DNA of 64,000 nt from Pseudomonas capsici (GTDB lineage Bacteria; Pseudomonadota; Gammaproteobacteria; Pseudomonadales; Pseudomonadaceae): positions 186,001-250,000 of the forward strand of contig NZ_JAFGZD010000005.1 in NCBI RefSeq assembly GCF_017165765.1, written 5' to 3'. This document shows, piece by piece, positions 37,962 through 48,531 of the stretch (position 1 is its first letter; each line of letters starts with the position of its first letter). Below the pieces are notes generated by a model. The model did no database searches. It was not told where the DNA came from and saw only the letters and a program-made list of their open reading frames with translations. The position numbers were made by a program, and so were the translations under genes.

Positions 37962-37996
37962 GCAAATTCCTCTTGCGAATTAAAGGGCCATCTCAA

Positions 37997-38344
37997 TCAG
38001 GCGATGGCCGTTGCATACAGGTCGGGTTTGAAACCAATCAGGGTCTTGCCGCCAAGATCGAGCACCGGGCGCTTGATCATCGACGGTTGCGCGAGCATCA
38101 GTTCGATCGCCTTTGCCTGATCGAGATCGGCCTTCTGGCCGTCATCGAGCTTGCGAAAGGTCGTCCCCGCGCGGTTCAGCACCACTTGCCAGCCGTGTTC
38201 ATCGCACCACTGCGTCAGGTGCTCGCGGTCAATGCCAAGGGTCTTGTAATCATGAAACTCGTAGCTCACAGCATGTTCATCGAGCCAGGTACGAGCCTTT
38301 TTCATCGTGTCGCAGGCTTTGATGCCGTATAGAGTGTAAGTCAT
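37997..38344 (-). CDS. ArsC/Spx-family reductase-like protein (YffB type)
   Basis: Protein of 115 aa with a thioredoxin-like ArsC fold: LYGIKACDTMKKARTWLDEH, FRKLDD, MIKRPVLDLGGKTLIGFKPD. Cys11 is the only catalytic-type cysteine. In E. coli the homologous yffB lies beside dapE, and here it is next to dapD, so the link to DAP genes is conserved; the substrate is unknown and arsenate reduction is not implied. Confidence 0.88.
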   Translation of the reverse strand: MTYTLYGIKACDTMKKARTWLDEHAVSYEFHDYKTLGIDREHLTQWCDEHGWQVVLNRAGTTFRKLDDGQKADLDQAKAIELMLAQPSMIKRPVLDLGGKTLIGFKPDLYATAIA

Positions 38345-38484
38345 TGTTTTGCCTCTGGGTCGCCGGGTTTCCCGGATACCCCACTGTCTTCACGGAATTC
38401 AGCCAGCGATTATGTCACGCCCCGGCGCTCGGTGTCCGGGCTGCCGTGATATCTGCCGTGGGTATTGTGACGATGACGCGAGAT

Positions 38485-38515
38485 GATTCCATGACACATT
38501 GCGTGTCATGGAATC
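38485..38515 (-). other. Perfect 13-bp hairpin after dapC
   Basis: GATTCCATGACAC (38485-38497) and its exact inverse (38503-38515) flank a 5-base loop, 8 bases past the dapC stop. No T run follows. Possibly a Rho-dependent or processing-linked 3' end, or a small palindromic repeat. Confidence 0.5.
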
Positions 38516-38522
38516 GCAGCAC

Positions 38523-39716
38523 TCAGCGCGTGATGAAGTCGCGAATCCGCTCGGCGGCTTCGATGCATTCGGCCAGTGGGGCGACCAGCGCCATGCGCAC
38601 ACGACCGGCACCGGGGTTGACGCCATTGGCTTCGCGGGACAGGTAGGAGCCCGGCACCACCGTTACGTGCTGGTCGACGAACAGGTCGCGGCAGAATTCG
38701 GCGTCGTCCTTGCCTACATTTGGCCACAGGTAGAAGCCGCCATCCGGGCGTTGCACATCCAGCACCGGGGCCAGAATCTCCAGGACCGCGTCGAATTTTT
38801 CGCGATACAGCGCACGGTTGGCGCGCACGTGTTCTTCGTCATTCCAGGCTGCGATGCTGGCCAGTTGGGTTTGAACCGGCATGGCACAGCCGTGGTAGGT
38901 GCGATAGAGCAGGAAAGCCTTGAGGATGTCGGCGTCACCGGCCACAAAGCCCGAACGCAGGCCTGGCAGGTTGGAGCGCTTGGACAGGCTGTGGAAGACC
39001 ACGCAACGCTTGAAGTCCTGACGACCCAGTTCGGCGCAGGCGGTGAGCAGGCCGGGCGGTGGTGTCTGCTCGTCGAAATACAGCTCGCTGTAGCACTCGT
39101 CCGCTGCAATCACGAAATCGTATTCGTCGGCCAGGGCAATCAGCTTTTTCAGGGTCGGCAGCGGGATCAGTGCGCCGGTCGGATTGCCGGGCGAGCACAG
39201 GAACAGGATCTGGCAGCGTTTCCAGATATCCGGGGTGACGGCATCGAAGTCGGGGTTGAAGCCGTTTTCGCTCAGGCATGGCAGATAGTGCGGCTGTGCG
39301 CCAGCCAGGAATGCCGCGCCCTCGTAGATCTGATAGAACGGGTTGGGGCTGACCACCAGGCCGTCGTCGCTGCGATTGACCACGGTCTGGGTGAAGGCAA
39401 ACAGCGCTTCGCGGGTACCGTTGACCGGCAGTACGTTGCGCGCCGGGTCGATCCAGCCTTCAGGCACATTGAAGCGACGGTTGCACCAGCCGGCAATGGC
39501 TTCGCGCAAGGCCGGGATACCCAGCGTCGTTGGATAGACCGCCATTTGATCGAGGTTGTCGGCCAGGGCCTTGGCGACGAACTCGGGCGAACGATGCTTC
39601 GGCTCGCCGATGGACAGGGCCACGGGGCGCTTGTCCGGGTTGGGCGTCACGCTGCCGAGCAGGGCGCGAAGCTTCTCGAACGGGTAAGGCTGAAGCTGTT
39701 GCATGGCGTTGTTCAT
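38523..39716 (-). CDS. dapC: Succinyldiaminopimelate aminotransferase
   Basis: Protein of 397 aa, class I/II PLP aminotransferase (PNPFYQIYEGAAFL, FLCSPGNPTGALIP, ADECYSELYFD, PLP lysine in SLSKRSNLPG with GLRSGF). It forms N-succinyl-L,L-DAP using glutamate, between the DapD and DapE steps. ATG 39716 and ATG 39704 are both possible starts; I keep the longer one, which matches the usual MNNA opening of Pseudomonas. It follows glnD with a 54-base gap. Confidence 0.92.
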   Translation of the reverse strand: MNNAMQQLQPYPFEKLRALLGSVTPNPDKRPVALSIGEPKHRSPEFVAKALADNLDQMAVYPTTLGIPALREAIAGWCNRRFNVPEGWIDPARNVLPVNGTREALFAFTQTVVNRSDDGLVVSPNPFYQIYEGAAFLAGAQPHYLPCLSENGFNPDFDAVTPDIWKRCQILFLCSPGNPTGALIPLPTLKKLIALADEYDFVIAADECYSELYFDEQTPPPGLLTACAELGRQDFKRCVVFHSLSKRSNLPGLRSGFVAGDADILKAFLLYRTYHGCAMPVQTQLASIAAWNDEEHVRANRALYREKFDAVLEILAPVLDVQRPDGGFYLWPNVGKDDAEFCRDLFVDQHVTVVPGSYLSREANGVNPGAGRVRMALVAPLAECIEAAERIRDFITR

Positions 39717-39770
39717 GGTGCTGGGTTCTCAATGGCTGAGCGCCGGTAAAGGCGCAGTTGAGTCGATTCT

Positions 39771-42470
39771 TTAGATACTGATCCGCAAATTGCTGTCCGG
39801 CTCTGAATTGACATTCAATTGCTTGGCGATGGCTTCCTGCAGGCGGCTGCATAACTGGGGATCGGACAGTGGCTGATTGTTGGCGTCGGTGATGAAAAAC
39901 ACGTCTTCCACTCGCTCTCCCAGGGTCGCGATCTTGGCGTTCTGCAGGGACAGGTCGAACTCCAGAAAAATCTTGCCGATACGTGCCAGCAGTCCCGGAC
40001 GGTCGGGGGCCAGCAGTTCCAGTACGGTTACCGGGCGTTGCGCATCGTTGTGGATGGTCACCTGAGGCGCAAAGGAGAAATGCTTGAGCTGGCGCGGTAC
40101 ACGACGCTTGATGATGGTCGGGTAGTTGTCCGGGGTGCGCAGCGCTTCGGTCAGGCCGTCACGGATTTGCCGGGTTCGTTCGGGATCGTCTCCGATTGCG
40201 CCGCCATCGTTATCCAGCACGATATAGGTGTCGAGGGTGAACTGGCTGCTGGAGGTAATGATGCGGGCGTCATGGATGTTCAGGTTCAGCTGGTCCATCG
40301 CGGCCACGGTCACGGCGAAGAAATCATGCTGGTCCGGCGCATAGATGAAAATCTGGGTGCCGCCCTCGAACTCTCGCTGGGTGGTTTCCTTGATCAAAAC
40401 CAGCGGGCCACCATCGGCAGGCTGTTGCAGGATGGCATCGCTGTGCCAGGCCACATCGCCTGCGGTATGACGCAGGAAGTAATCGTCTCCCAACGCTGAC
40501 CAGAGCTGTTCCACATCGTCCGGGTCGACACCGTTGCGCACCAGAATGTCCAGGGCTGCAATCTGTGTGCGGCGAATCTGTTCTTCGCGGTCGACCGGGT
40601 TTTCCAGGCCGCGGCGCAAGGCCCGCTTGGTTTCGGTATACAGCTGACGCAGCAGGCTGGCGCGCCAGGAGTTCCAGAGCGTCGGATTGGTTGCGTTGAT
40701 GTCGGCGACGGTCAGCACATAGAGGTAATCCAGATGCACCTCGTCGCCGACGAACTGCGCGAAGTCATGGATGACCTGAGGATCGGAAAGGTCCTTGCGC
40801 TGTGCCGTGGTGGACATCACCAGATGGTTGCTGACCAGCCAGACGATCAGGCGTGTGTCCCATGCCGGCAGATGGTGGCGTATGCCGAAGGCTTCGGCAT
40901 CCACAGCCCCCAGTTCGGAATGGTCGCCGCCGCGTCCCTTGCCGATGTCGTGATACAGGCCTGCCAGATAGGCAAGTTCCGGTTTGGGCAGACGCGCCAT
41001 GAGCTTGCTGGCCAGCGGGAATTTCTCGGCCACATCGGCATATTGCAGCCTGCGCATATGCTTGATCAGGTTCAGGGTGTGCGCGTCCACCGTATAGATG
41101 TGGAACAGGTCATGCTGCATCTGACCCACGATATGGCCGAATTCGGGCAGGTACAGACCCAGGATTCCATAGCGGTTCATTCGGCGCAGGTTGCGGTGGA
41201 TGCCGAGTTCGCACTTGAACAGCTCGATGAACAGGCTGGTATTGCGGATATCGTTGCGGAACTCGTCGTTGATCAGGTGCCGGTGTTCGCGCAGCAGGCG
41301 AATGGTGTCGGCACGCACGCCCTTGATTTCCGGGTGCTGGGCCATCAGCACGAAAATCTCGATCATGGCGAACGGTGTGCGCTTGAATACGTTCGGCTTC
41401 GTGGCTTCGATATAACCGTCGTGCAACTGGAAACGCGAGTTGATGGGCTGTGTGCTGCTGCCGTCATCCTGGGCAAGAATGACTTCTTCGAAGTGCTGGA
41501 TGATCAGGTCGCTCAACTCGGCGATGCTCATGACCACACGGTAGTACTTCTGCATGAAGCGCTCGATGGCCAGTTTCGCATCGCTGTCCTGATAGCCCAG
41601 CAGGCCGGCGATGCGGCTCTGATAATCGAACAGCAGCCGGTCTTCGGAGCGTCCGGCCAGCATGTGCAGGGCGTAGCGCACCTTCCAGAGAAATTCCTGG
41701 GAGGAGGCCAGCAGGTTGTTCTCGCTTTCCAGCAGGAAGCCTTCTCCTGCCAGGGCGCGCAGGTTCAGAGTGCCGTACTGGCGACGCGCAACCCAGAGAA
41801 TGGTCTGGATGTCCCGCAGGCCGCCGGGGGAGCCTTTGACATTGGGCTCGAGGTTGTACTCGGTATCGTTGTACTTGTGATGCCGGGTCTTCTGTTCGGC
41901 GCGCTTGGCCAGGAAGAAGTCCTTGCTGGGCCACATGTGTTGCGTGCTGGTGACTTCCAGCATCCGCTGGCGCAGGTGTTCGGGACCGGCGATGGTGCGG
42001 CTTTCCATCAGGTTGGTGATGACCGTCAGGTCGGCCAGACCTTCCTGTGCGCACTCTTCAACAGAGCGCACGCTTTGCCCGACTTCAAGGCCGATGTCCC
42101 ACAGCAGCGTCAGGAAGCGCTCGATGGATTCGCGAAAGACTTCGTGATCGGCGCTGTCCAGCAGGATCAGCAGGTCGATATCCGAATAAGGATGCAGTTC
42201 GCCACGACCGTAGCCGCCCACTGCCAGCAGGGCGATGTCGGCGTCTTCGCTCCAGTCGAACTGATCCCAGGCCTGCTGCAGGATGTTATCCACGAACCAG
42301 GCCCGATCCTCGATCAGGCGACGTATATTCCGACCTTCGCGAAAGCGCTCGTCGAGCACGTCACGTGCCTTGCGGATGGCTTTCTTGAAAGCGGCGATGG
42401 GGCTTGCCTTCAAGGCCAGTTCGGCCTGGAACTGGCCGCGGTCGAACAAATCGGGATCCACCTGCGGCAT
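39771..42470 (-). CDS. glnD: PII uridylyltransferase / uridylyl-removing enzyme
   Basis: Protein of 899 aa, the main sensor of glutamine that modifies PII proteins. Nucleotidyltransferase domain with [15 protein letters not shown] (residues 85-99, metal ligands Asp97 and Asp99), HD hydrolase domain with [16 protein letters not shown], and two C-terminal ACT domains ([17 protein letters not shown] and [17 protein letters not shown]) that bind glutamine. Lies 63 bases downstream of map on the same strand, the usual proteobacterial order map-glnD. Confidence 0.97.
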   Translation of the reverse strand: MPQVDPDLFDRGQFQAELALKASPIAAFKKAIRKARDVLDERFREGRNIRRLIEDRAWFVDNILQQAWDQFDWSEDADIALLAVGGYGRGELHPYSDIDLLILLDSADHEVFRESIERFLTLLWDIGLEVGQSVRSVEECAQEGLADLTVITNLMESRTIAGPEHLRQRMLEVTSTQHMWPSKDFFLAKRAEQKTRHHKYNDTEYNLEPNVKGSPGGLRDIQTILWVARRQYGTLNLRALAGEGFLLESENNLLASSQEFLWKVRYALHMLAGRSEDRLLFDYQSRIAGLLGYQDSDAKLAIERFMQKYYRVVMSIAELSDLIIQHFEEVILAQDDGSSTQPINSRFQLHDGYIEATKPNVFKRTPFAMIEIFVLMAQHPEIKGVRADTIRLLREHRHLINDEFRNDIRNTSLFIELFKCELGIHRNLRRMNRYGILGLYLPEFGHIVGQMQHDLFHIYTVDAHTLNLIKHMRRLQYADVAEKFPLASKLMARLPKPELAYLAGLYHDIGKGRGGDHSELGAVDAEAFGIRHHLPAWDTRLIVWLVSNHLVMSTTAQRKDLSDPQVIHDFAQFVGDEVHLDYLYVLTVADINATNPTLWNSWRASLLRQLYTETKRALRRGLENPVDREEQIRRTQIAALDILVRNGVDPDDVEQLWSALGDDYFLRHTAGDVAWHSDAILQQPADGGPLVLIKETTQREFEGGTQIFIYAPDQHDFFAVTVAAMDQLNLNIHDARIITSSSQFTLDTYIVLDNDGGAIGDDPERTRQIRDGLTEALRTPDNYPTIIKRRVPRQLKHFSFAPQVTIHNDAQRPVTVLELLAPDRPGLLARIGKIFLEFDLSLQNAKIATLGERVEDVFFITDANNQPLSDPQLCSRLQEAIAKQLNVNSEPDSNLRISI

Positions 42471-42533
42471 GGAACGGCTTTCCTTTATATCTATGTCTGG
42501 CTGTGGGGCCTGGTGTCGGGCGAGCGGGGTCGG

Positions 42534-43316
42534 TCAGGCCGATGTCCGAGCAATGGTGTCGTCGCTGCGCAGGGTGAAAATCTCATAGCCGTCGGCGGTC
42601 ACCAGAATCGTGTGCTCCCATTGGGCCGAGAGTTTGCGATCCTTGGTGATGGCGGTCCAGCCGTCGCCGAGAATCTTGGTGTCGGCGCGACCCTGGTTGA
42701 TCATCGGCTCGATGGTGAAGGTCATGCCTTCAAGCAGTTCGAGACCGGTGCCAGCCTCGCCATAATGCAGTACCTGTGGTTCTTCGTGAAAGACCTTGCC
42801 TATGCCGTGGCCGCAGAATTCACGAACCACGGAAAAGCCGTTCTTTTCGGCGTGCTTCTGGATCACCGAGCCGATATCCCCCAGGCGGGTGCCCGGACGA
42901 ACGATCTCGATGGCCTTGTACAGGCATTCCTGAGTGATCTTCGACAGGCGCTCGGCCCACACCGGAACCGTGCCGACGTGGAACATCTTGCTGGTATCGC
43001 CGTGATAACCGTCCTTGATGACGGTGATGTCGATATTCAGGGTGTCGCCATTCTTGAGCGGCTTCTCGCCGGGAATGCCATGGCAGACCACGTGATTGAT
43101 CGAGGTGCAGATCGACTTGGGGAAGCCTTTGTAGTTGAGCGGTGCAGGAATGGCCTGCTGCTCGTTGACTATATAGTCGTGGCAGATGCGGTCCAGCTCT
43201 TCGGTGGTGACACCCGGCTTGACGTGGGGGGTGATCATTTCCAGTACTTCGGCGGCCAGACGACCGGCGATGCGCATCTTTTCGATGTCTTCGGGAGTCT
43301 TGAGGGTCACGGTCAT
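42534..43316 (-). CDS. map: Methionine aminopeptidase
   Basis: Protein of 260 aa, type I MetAP, which removes N-terminal Met. Metal ligands visible in NIDITVIKDGYHGDTSKMF (two Asp), GHGIGKVFHEEP (His) and FTIEPM (Glu), plus the last Glu in AQWEHTI. Divergent from rpsB, the conserved arrangement. Confidence 0.97.
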   Translation of the reverse strand: MTVTLKTPEDIEKMRIAGRLAAEVLEMITPHVKPGVTTEELDRICHDYIVNEQQAIPAPLNYKGFPKSICTSINHVVCHGIPGEKPLKNGDTLNIDITVIKDGYHGDTSKMFHVGTVPVWAERLSKITQECLYKAIEIVRPGTRLGDIGSVIQKHAEKNGFSVVREFCGHGIGKVFHEEPQVLHYGEAGTGLELLEGMTFTIEPMINQGRADTKILGDGWTAITKDRKLSAQWEHTILVTADGYEIFTLRSDDTIARTSA

Positions 43317-43637
43317 GCGAATTTCTCTCTGCGCGATTACGCGCGGTCAGTACGAAAAGGGACGATTCTATCAGACCCGGGCCCATGACTAGCGCTTCCT
43401 TCCATAAAGGAAACGCGGGGGAATCTGTCTGTTTTCAAAAGGATGGAGAAACAAGCGTGTGATTCGGGTTTCGCTGGCTTTCCTTTTGTGATATAAAATG
43501 CGCCGCTTTCCAAGGTCCGTCCTGGAAGCCTAAACCCACACACGTGTCGACACGATGACCTGGGTGCCTTTGGCGGATCGCCACTGGTTGGTCATTGGGA
43601 TACGTGGAGGCCTAACCCGACTTATCAAGGAACTATC
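43317..43637 (+). promoter_or_regulatory. map-rpsB divergent region and rpsB leader
   Basis: The 321-base gap holds an rpsB promoter with -10 TATAAA (43492-43497) in the context TGTGATATAAAATGCGCC, like the strong conserved rpsB promoter of gammaproteobacteria, and a leader of about 130 bases. The leader contains a palindrome CGTGTCGACACG (43543-43554) and a stem-loop where ATGACC (43555-43560) pairs with GGTCAT (43590-43595) and TGGCG with CGCCA inside. In E. coli the rpsB leader is where protein S2 represses itself; the same is likely here. Confidence 0.65.
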
Positions 43638-44381
43638 ATGTCCCAAGTCAATATGCGCGATATGCTGAAGGCCGGTGTGCACTTCGGTCACCAAACCCGT
43701 TACTGGAATCCGAAAATGGGCAAGTACATTTTCGGCGCGCGTAACAAGATTCACATCATCAACCTTGAAAAAACCCTGCCAATGTTCAACGAAGCTCTGA
43801 CTTTCGTTGAGCGCCTGGCTCAGGGCAAGAACAAGATTCTGTTCGTCGGCACCAAGCGTTCCGCTGGCAAGATCGTTGCTGAAGAAGCAGCACGTTGCGG
43901 TTCGCCGTACGTCGATCACCGCTGGTTGGGCGGCATGCTGACCAACTTCAAGACCATCCGTCAGTCCATCAAGCGTCTGCGTGAGCTGGAAGTTCAGTCC
44001 GAAGACGGTACTTTCGCCAAGCTGACCAAGAAAGAAGCTCTGATGCGCTCCCGTGATCTGGAAAAACTGGATCGCAGCCTGGGTGGTATCAAGGACATGG
44101 GCGGTCTGCCTGACGCACTGTTCGTTATCGACGTCGATCACGAGCGCATTGCGATCACCGAAGCCAACAAACTGGGCATCCCGGTCATCGGCGTAGTCGA
44201 TACCAACAGCAGCCCTGAAGGCGTTGACTACATCATCCCGGGCAACGATGACGCAATCCGCGCTATCCAGCTTTACATGGGTTCGATGGCTGACGCTGTT
44301 ATCCGTGGTCGCAACAATGTTGCTGGCGGCACCGACGTATACGTCGAAGAAGCTCCAGCTGCTGCAGCTGTAGAAGGCTGA
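43638..44381 (+). CDS. rpsB: 30S ribosomal protein S2
   Basis: Protein of 247 aa: [20 protein letters not shown] start, [20 protein letters not shown] and [20 protein letters not shown]. Good Shine-Dalgarno AAGGA. First gene of the rpsB-tsf-pyrH-frr series; an internal terminator separates it from tsf. Confidence 0.99.
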   Translation: MSQVNMRDMLKAGVHFGHQTRYWNPKMGKYIFGARNKIHIINLEKTLPMFNEALTFVERLAQGKNKILFVGTKRSAGKIVAEEAARCGSPYVDHRWLGGMLTNFKTIRQSIKRLRELEVQSEDGTFAKLTKKEALMRSRDLEKLDRSLGGIKDMGGLPDALFVIDVDHERIAITEANKLGIPVIGVVDTNSSPEGVDYIIPGNDDAIRAIQLYMGSMADAVIRGRNNVAGGTDVYVEEAPAAAAVEG

Positions 44382-44413
44382 GTAACAAACGCTTAGCGTT
44401 TACTCAGTACGCG

Positions 44414-44437
44414 AAAAGGGGGCTAGGCCCCCTTTTT
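44414..44437 (+). terminator. Terminator/attenuator between rpsB and tsf
   Basis: AAAAGGGGGC (44414-44423) and GCCCCCTTTT (44427-44436) form a 10-bp stem with a 3-base loop, ending in five T. It could lower tsf expression relative to rpsB. Confidence 0.85.
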
Positions 44438-44572
44438 GCCCCCTCGAAAATGATTTGTTGGCGTGACCGTTGGCTGCTTGTCATGTGTTGCTGTCACCCT
44501 GATTTTTCAAGAATTTGAACGCCCGTTTACCCCGGGTGGAATGGTTGAAAACCTATCCAAGAGGATTTTGAA

Positions 44573-45442
44573 ATGGCAGAGATTACTGCAGCGTTGGTCA
44601 AAGAACTGCGCGAGCGTACCGGCGAAGGCATGATGGATTGCAAAAAGGCCTTGACCAAGGCTGGCGGCGACATCGAAAAAGCCATTGATGACATGCGTGC
44701 TTCCGGCGCGATCAAGGCTGCCAAGAAAGCAGGCAACGTTGCTGCTGAAGGCGCTATCGGCGTTAAAGTCGGTGCAGACGGCAAAGCTGCTGTCATCATC
44801 GAAGTCAACTCCCAGACCGACTTCCTGGCTCTGCAGGACGACTTCAAGAACTTCGTGAACAGCAGCATCGAGAAGGCTTTCGCCGAGAAGCTGACCGAAG
44901 TGGCTCCACTGATCGAAGCTCAGGAAGCCGAGCGTACCGCTCTGGTTGCCAAGGTTGGCGAGAACGTCAACATCCGTCGTCTGGCCCGCATCGAAGGCGA
45001 CGTGGTCAATGCTTACCTGCACGGCAACAAGATCGGCGTAGTCGTAGCTCTGAAAGGCGGTGACGCCGAGCTGGCCAAGGACATCGCCATGCACGCTGCT
45101 GCAAGCAACCCTGAATTCCTGCTGCCTTCGGAAGTTTCGGCCGCTGCGATCGAGCGCGAGAAGGGCGTCTTCCTGCAACTGAACGAAGACAAGATCAAAG
45201 GCAAGCCTGCTGAAATCGTCGAGAAGATGGTGAGCGGTCGTATCACCAAGTTCCTGGCCGAAGCCAGCCTGGTAGAGCAGGCATTCGTCAAGAACCCTGA
45301 AATCACCGTGGGTGCCCTGGCGAAGAAAGCTGGCGCTGAAATCGTATCTTTCACCTACTTCAAAGTGGGCGAAGGCATCGAGAAGCCAGTCGACAACTTC
45401 GCTGAAGAAGTTGCTGCTCAAGTAGCTGCAAGCAAGAAGTAA
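44573..45442 (+). CDS. tsf: Elongation factor Ts
   Basis: Protein of 289 aa, nucleotide exchange factor for EF-Tu. ITAALVKELRERTGEGMMDC at the N-terminus, the EF-Tu contact SQTDFLAL (TDFV-type motif) and RRLARIEGDVVNAYLHGNKI. Shine-Dalgarno GAGGA precedes ATG 44573. Transcribed after rpsB, partly behind a terminator. Confidence 0.98.
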   Translation: MAEITAALVKELRERTGEGMMDCKKALTKAGGDIEKAIDDMRASGAIKAAKKAGNVAAEGAIGVKVGADGKAAVIIEVNSQTDFLALQDDFKNFVNSSIEKAFAEKLTEVAPLIEAQEAERTALVAKVGENVNIRRLARIEGDVVNAYLHGNKIGVVVALKGGDAELAKDIAMHAAASNPEFLLPSEVSAAAIEREKGVFLQLNEDKIKGKPAEIVEKMVSGRITKFLAEASLVEQAFVKNPEITVGALAKKAGAEIVSFTYFKVGEGIEKPVDNFAEEVAAQVAASKK

Positions 45443-45464
45443 GACGGTTTTATAACTGTCGCCC

Positions 45465-45500
45465 CAAAGAGGCTGCCCGCTCACGCGCGCGGCCTCTTTG
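45465..45500 (+). terminator. Terminator after tsf
   Basis: CAAAGAGGC (45465-45473) pairs with GCCTCTTTG (45492-45500), enclosing a GC-rich loop region. The T run is short, so termination may be partial. Confidence 0.6.
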
Positions 45501-45646
45501 TCAAAGAAGAAAGGGAATTTCCCTTTGAGAATTGGCCGTCAAGGCTGCATTCTCCAGACGCTCTCGCAGCGTCAAGCTAGAGTAAGCGCAGGCCTGCAAC
45601 GGCCCGCACAGATTTTTTTCAGAAAACGCCGCAGGAGAGATTCGCA

Positions 45647-46390
45647 ATGGCTCAGCAGGGCAGTGGTTATCAGGCTCGCTATAAACGCATTCTACTCAAG
45701 CTTAGCGGCGAGGCCCTGATGGGGTCGGAAGATTTCGGTATCGACCCCAAGGTACTGGATCGCATGGCGCTGGAAGTCGGCCAGCTGGTTGGTATCGGCG
45801 TTCAGGTCGGGCTGGTTATCGGTGGTGGCAACCTGTTCCGTGGTGCAGCCCTGAGTGCTGCCGGAATGGATCGGGTAACAGGCGATCACATGGGCATGCT
45901 GGCCACTGTGATGAATGCCCTGGCAATGCGTGACGCGCTGGAGCGGGCCAATATCTCGGCTATCGTGATGTCTGCCATCTCGATGATGGGCGTGACCGAT
46001 CATTACGATCGTCGTAAGGCCATGCGCCATCTCAACTCCAAGGAAGTCGTCATTTTTGCCGCCGGAACCGGTAATCCGTTTTTCACTACGGATTCGGCTG
46101 CCTGCCTGCGTGCGATCGAAATCGATGCCGATGTCGTCCTCAAGGCGACCAAGGTCGATGGTGTCTACACCGCAGATCCGTTCAAGGACCCGAATGCCGA
46201 GAAGTTCGATCATCTGTCTTACGATGAAGTGCTGGATCGCAAGCTGGGTGTAATGGATCTGACGGCTATCTGCCTGTGTCGCGATCACAAGATGCCGTTG
46301 CGCGTCTTCAACATGAACAAACCCGGCGCCCTGCTGAATATCGTACATGGCGGCGCTGAAGGAACCCTGATCGAGGAAGTTCAACAATGA
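45647..46390 (+). CDS. pyrH: UMP kinase
   Basis: Protein of 247 aa of the amino-acid-kinase fold: [60 protein letters not shown]. It phosphorylates UMP to UDP and is allosterically controlled by GTP and UTP. ATG 45647 follows AGGAGA. Its last four bases overlap the frr start (ATGA). Confidence 0.98.
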   Translation: MAQQGSGYQARYKRILLKLSGEALMGSEDFGIDPKVLDRMALEVGQLVGIGVQVGLVIGGGNLFRGAALSAAGMDRVTGDHMGMLATVMNALAMRDALERANISAIVMSAISMMGVTDHYDRRKAMRHLNSKEVVIFAAGTGNPFFTTDSAACLRAIEIDADVVLKATKVDGVYTADPFKDPNAEKFDHLSYDEVLDRKLGVMDLTAICLCRDHKMPLRVFNMNKPGALLNIVHGGAEGTLIEEVQQ

Positions 46391-46944
46391 TCAACGAAAT
46401 CAAGAAAGACGCCCAGACACGCATGCAGAAGAGCCTCGAGTCGCTGGCGCACGCATTCAGCCGCATCCGTACTGGCAAGGCGCACCCCGATATCCTCGAA
46501 GGTGTCATGGTGCCTTACTACGGCTCCGATACCCCGATCAAGCAGGTCGCCAACATCTCTGTAAAGGACTCCCGTACCCTGCAGGTCGTGGCGTTCGAGC
46601 GCAACATGCTGAGCGCGGTAGACAAGGCGATCCAGAGCTCCGGCCTGGGCTTCAACCCTACCAACCTGGGCGAGCTGCTGCTGATCAGCATGCCGGCTCT
46701 GACCGAAGAAACCCGTAAAGGCTTCACCAAGCAGGCTCGTGATGCTGCCGAAGACGCACGTGTTGCCGTACGCAACATCCGTCGCGATGCGCTGAGCCAG
46801 TACAAGGATCTGGTCAAGGAAAAGGAAATCAGCGAAGACGAAGAGCGTCGTGCTGCTGATGACATCCAGAAACTGACCGACAAGTTCGTTGCGGACATCG
46901 AAGTGGCGGTGAAGCAGAAAGAAGCAGACCTCATGGCCGTATAA
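46387..46944 (+). CDS. frr: Ribosome recycling factor
   Basis: Protein of 185 aa: [28 protein letters not shown]-type centre ([12 protein letters not shown]) and [18 protein letters not shown] end, matching RRF, which splits post-termination ribosomes with EF-G. Starts within the pyrH stop; uppS follows after 16 bases. Confidence 0.98.
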   Translation: MINEIKKDAQTRMQKSLESLAHAFSRIRTGKAHPDILEGVMVPYYGSDTPIKQVANISVKDSRTLQVVAFERNMLSAVDKAIQSSGLGFNPTNLGELLLISMPALTEETRKGFTKQARDAAEDARVAVRNIRRDALSQYKDLVKEKEISEDEERRAADDIQKLTDKFVADIEVAVKQKEADLMAV

Positions 46945-46960
46945 GGTTCGGGGCGCTTTC

Positions 46961-47716
46961 ATGGAAAAGACAAAACCGGCCGCATCGTCTTCGGTGCCAC
47001 GCCATGTCGCGATTATCATGGATGGTAATAATCGCTGGGCCAAGAAGCGTCTGCTGCCAGGTGTTGCTGGTCACAAGGCAGGCGTCGATGCCGTGCGTGC
47101 GGTCATTGAGGTGTGTGCCGAGGCCAAGGTCGAGGTGCTGACGTTGTTCGCGTTCTCCAGCGAAAACTGGCAGCGTCCGGCCGAGGAGGTCGGGGCCTTG
47201 ATGGAGTTGTTCTTCACGGCCCTGCGGCGCGAAACCCGTCGTCTGAACGAGAATGGCATCAGCCTGCGCATCATCGGTGATCGCTCGCGTTTCCATCCCG
47301 AACTTCAGGCGGCCATGCGTGAGGCGGAGCAGCAGACGGCTGGCAACAGCAGTTTCGTTCTGCAGATCGCTGCCAACTACGGTGGGCAGTGGGATATCGC
47401 CCAGGCTGCCCAGCGTCTGTCCCGTGAGGTTCAGGCCGGGCATCTGCAGCCTGAAGACATCACCCCCGAACTGTTGCAGACCTGTCTGGCAACTGGCGAT
47501 CTGCCGTTGCCGGACCTGTGCATCCGTACGGGTGGCGAGCACCGCATCAGTAACTTCCTGCTCTGGCAGTTGGCTTATGCCGAGCTGTACTTTTCCGACC
47601 TGTTCTGGCCGGACTTCAAACACGATGCCATGCGCGCTGCGCTGGCCGATTTCGCTTCGCGCCAACGTCGCTTCGGTAAAACCAGCGAACAGGTCGAAGC
47701 TGGAGCCCGGGCTTAA
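46961..47716 (+). CDS. uppS: Undecaprenyl diphosphate synthase
   Basis: Protein of 251 aa, cis-prenyltransferase making the C55 carrier lipid. Catalytic Asp21 in IIMDGNNRWAKKR, PGVAGHKAGVDAVR, FAFSSENWQRP, and CIRTGGEHRISNF. The TAA stop overlaps the cdsA ATG by one base. Confidence 0.98.
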   Translation: MEKTKPAASSSVPRHVAIIMDGNNRWAKKRLLPGVAGHKAGVDAVRAVIEVCAEAKVEVLTLFAFSSENWQRPAEEVGALMELFFTALRRETRRLNENGISLRIIGDRSRFHPELQAAMREAEQQTAGNSSFVLQIAANYGGQWDIAQAAQRLSREVQAGHLQPEDITPELLQTCLATGDLPLPDLCIRTGGEHRISNFLLWQLAYAELYFSDLFWPDFKHDAMRAALADFASRQRRFGKTSEQVEAGARA

Positions 47717-48531
47717 TGCTGAAACAACGGATCATCACTGCACTTATCCTGCTGCCGGTCGCTCTGTGCGGGTTCTTCCTGCTCAAAGGCGCCGACTTCG
47801 CCCTGTTCATCGGTCTGGTCGTGGTGCTGGGTGCCTGGGAATGGGCAAGGCTGGCGGGGCTCGTGGCCCAGGGCATGCGGTTGGCTTATGCCGCCGCGGT
47901 CGCCTTGCTGCTGTTCCTCATGTATCTGGTGCCGGGGCTTGCGCCCTGGGTTCTGGTCGCCGCAGTCATCTGGTGGTGTGTGGCGACCTTTCTGGTGCTC
48001 ACATTCCCCGATTCCAGCGATTACTGGGCGAGTGCCGCCTGCAAGCTGGTCATTGGTCTGCTGATCCTGCTGCCTGCCTGGCAAGGACTTATCCTTATCA
48101 AGCAATGGCCTCTGGGCAATGGATTGATTCTGGCGGTCATGGTGCTGGTATGGGCGGCTGACATTGGCGCCTATTTTTCCGGCAAGGCATTCGGCAAGCG
48201 CAAGCTGGCACCCAGGGTCAGTCCGGGTAAAAGCTGGGAAGGTGTCTATGGTGGTCTGGTGGTCACTCTGCTTATCACTGCCGGCGTAGGCATTTCCCGC
48301 GGCTGGGCGGTTTCGCAGTTGATCGTCGCTCTTCTGGGCGCGGCTGCCATCGTGCTGATTTCGGTGGTCGGCGATCTGACCGAAAGCATGTTCAAGCGTC
48401 AGGCCGGCGTCAAGGACAGCAGTAACCTGCTGCCCGGTCATGGCGGCGTGCTGGATCGTATCGACAGCCTGACGGCGGCCATCCCGGTTTTTGCCGTGCT
48501 GCTCTGGGCTGCTGACTGGGGTGTGCTGTGA
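47716..48531 (+). CDS. cdsA: Phosphatidate cytidylyltransferase
   Basis: Protein of 271 aa with about eight transmembrane helices, making CDP-diacylglycerol. The signature near the C-terminus, [20 protein letters not shown] followed by [15 protein letters not shown], is intact. Overlaps uppS and dxr at both ends. Confidence 0.97.
   Translation: MLKQRIITALILLPVALCGFFLLKGADFALFIGLVVVLGAWEWARLAGLVAQGMRLAYAAAVALLLFLMYLVPGLAPWVLVAAVIWWCVATFLVLTFPDSSDYWASAACKLVIGLLILLPAWQGLILIKQWPLGNGLILAVMVLVWAADIGAYFSGKAFGKRKLAPRVSPGKSWEGVYGGLVVTLLITAGVGISRGWAVSQLIVALLGAAAIVLISVVGDLTESMFKRQAGVKDSSNLLPGHGGVLDRIDSLTAAIPVFAVLLWAADWGVL

Noticed and set aside
40734..43388. An 884-codon open frame antisense to glnD and map
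   Set aside because: It spans two well-identified genes and their gap and has no protein signature of its own.
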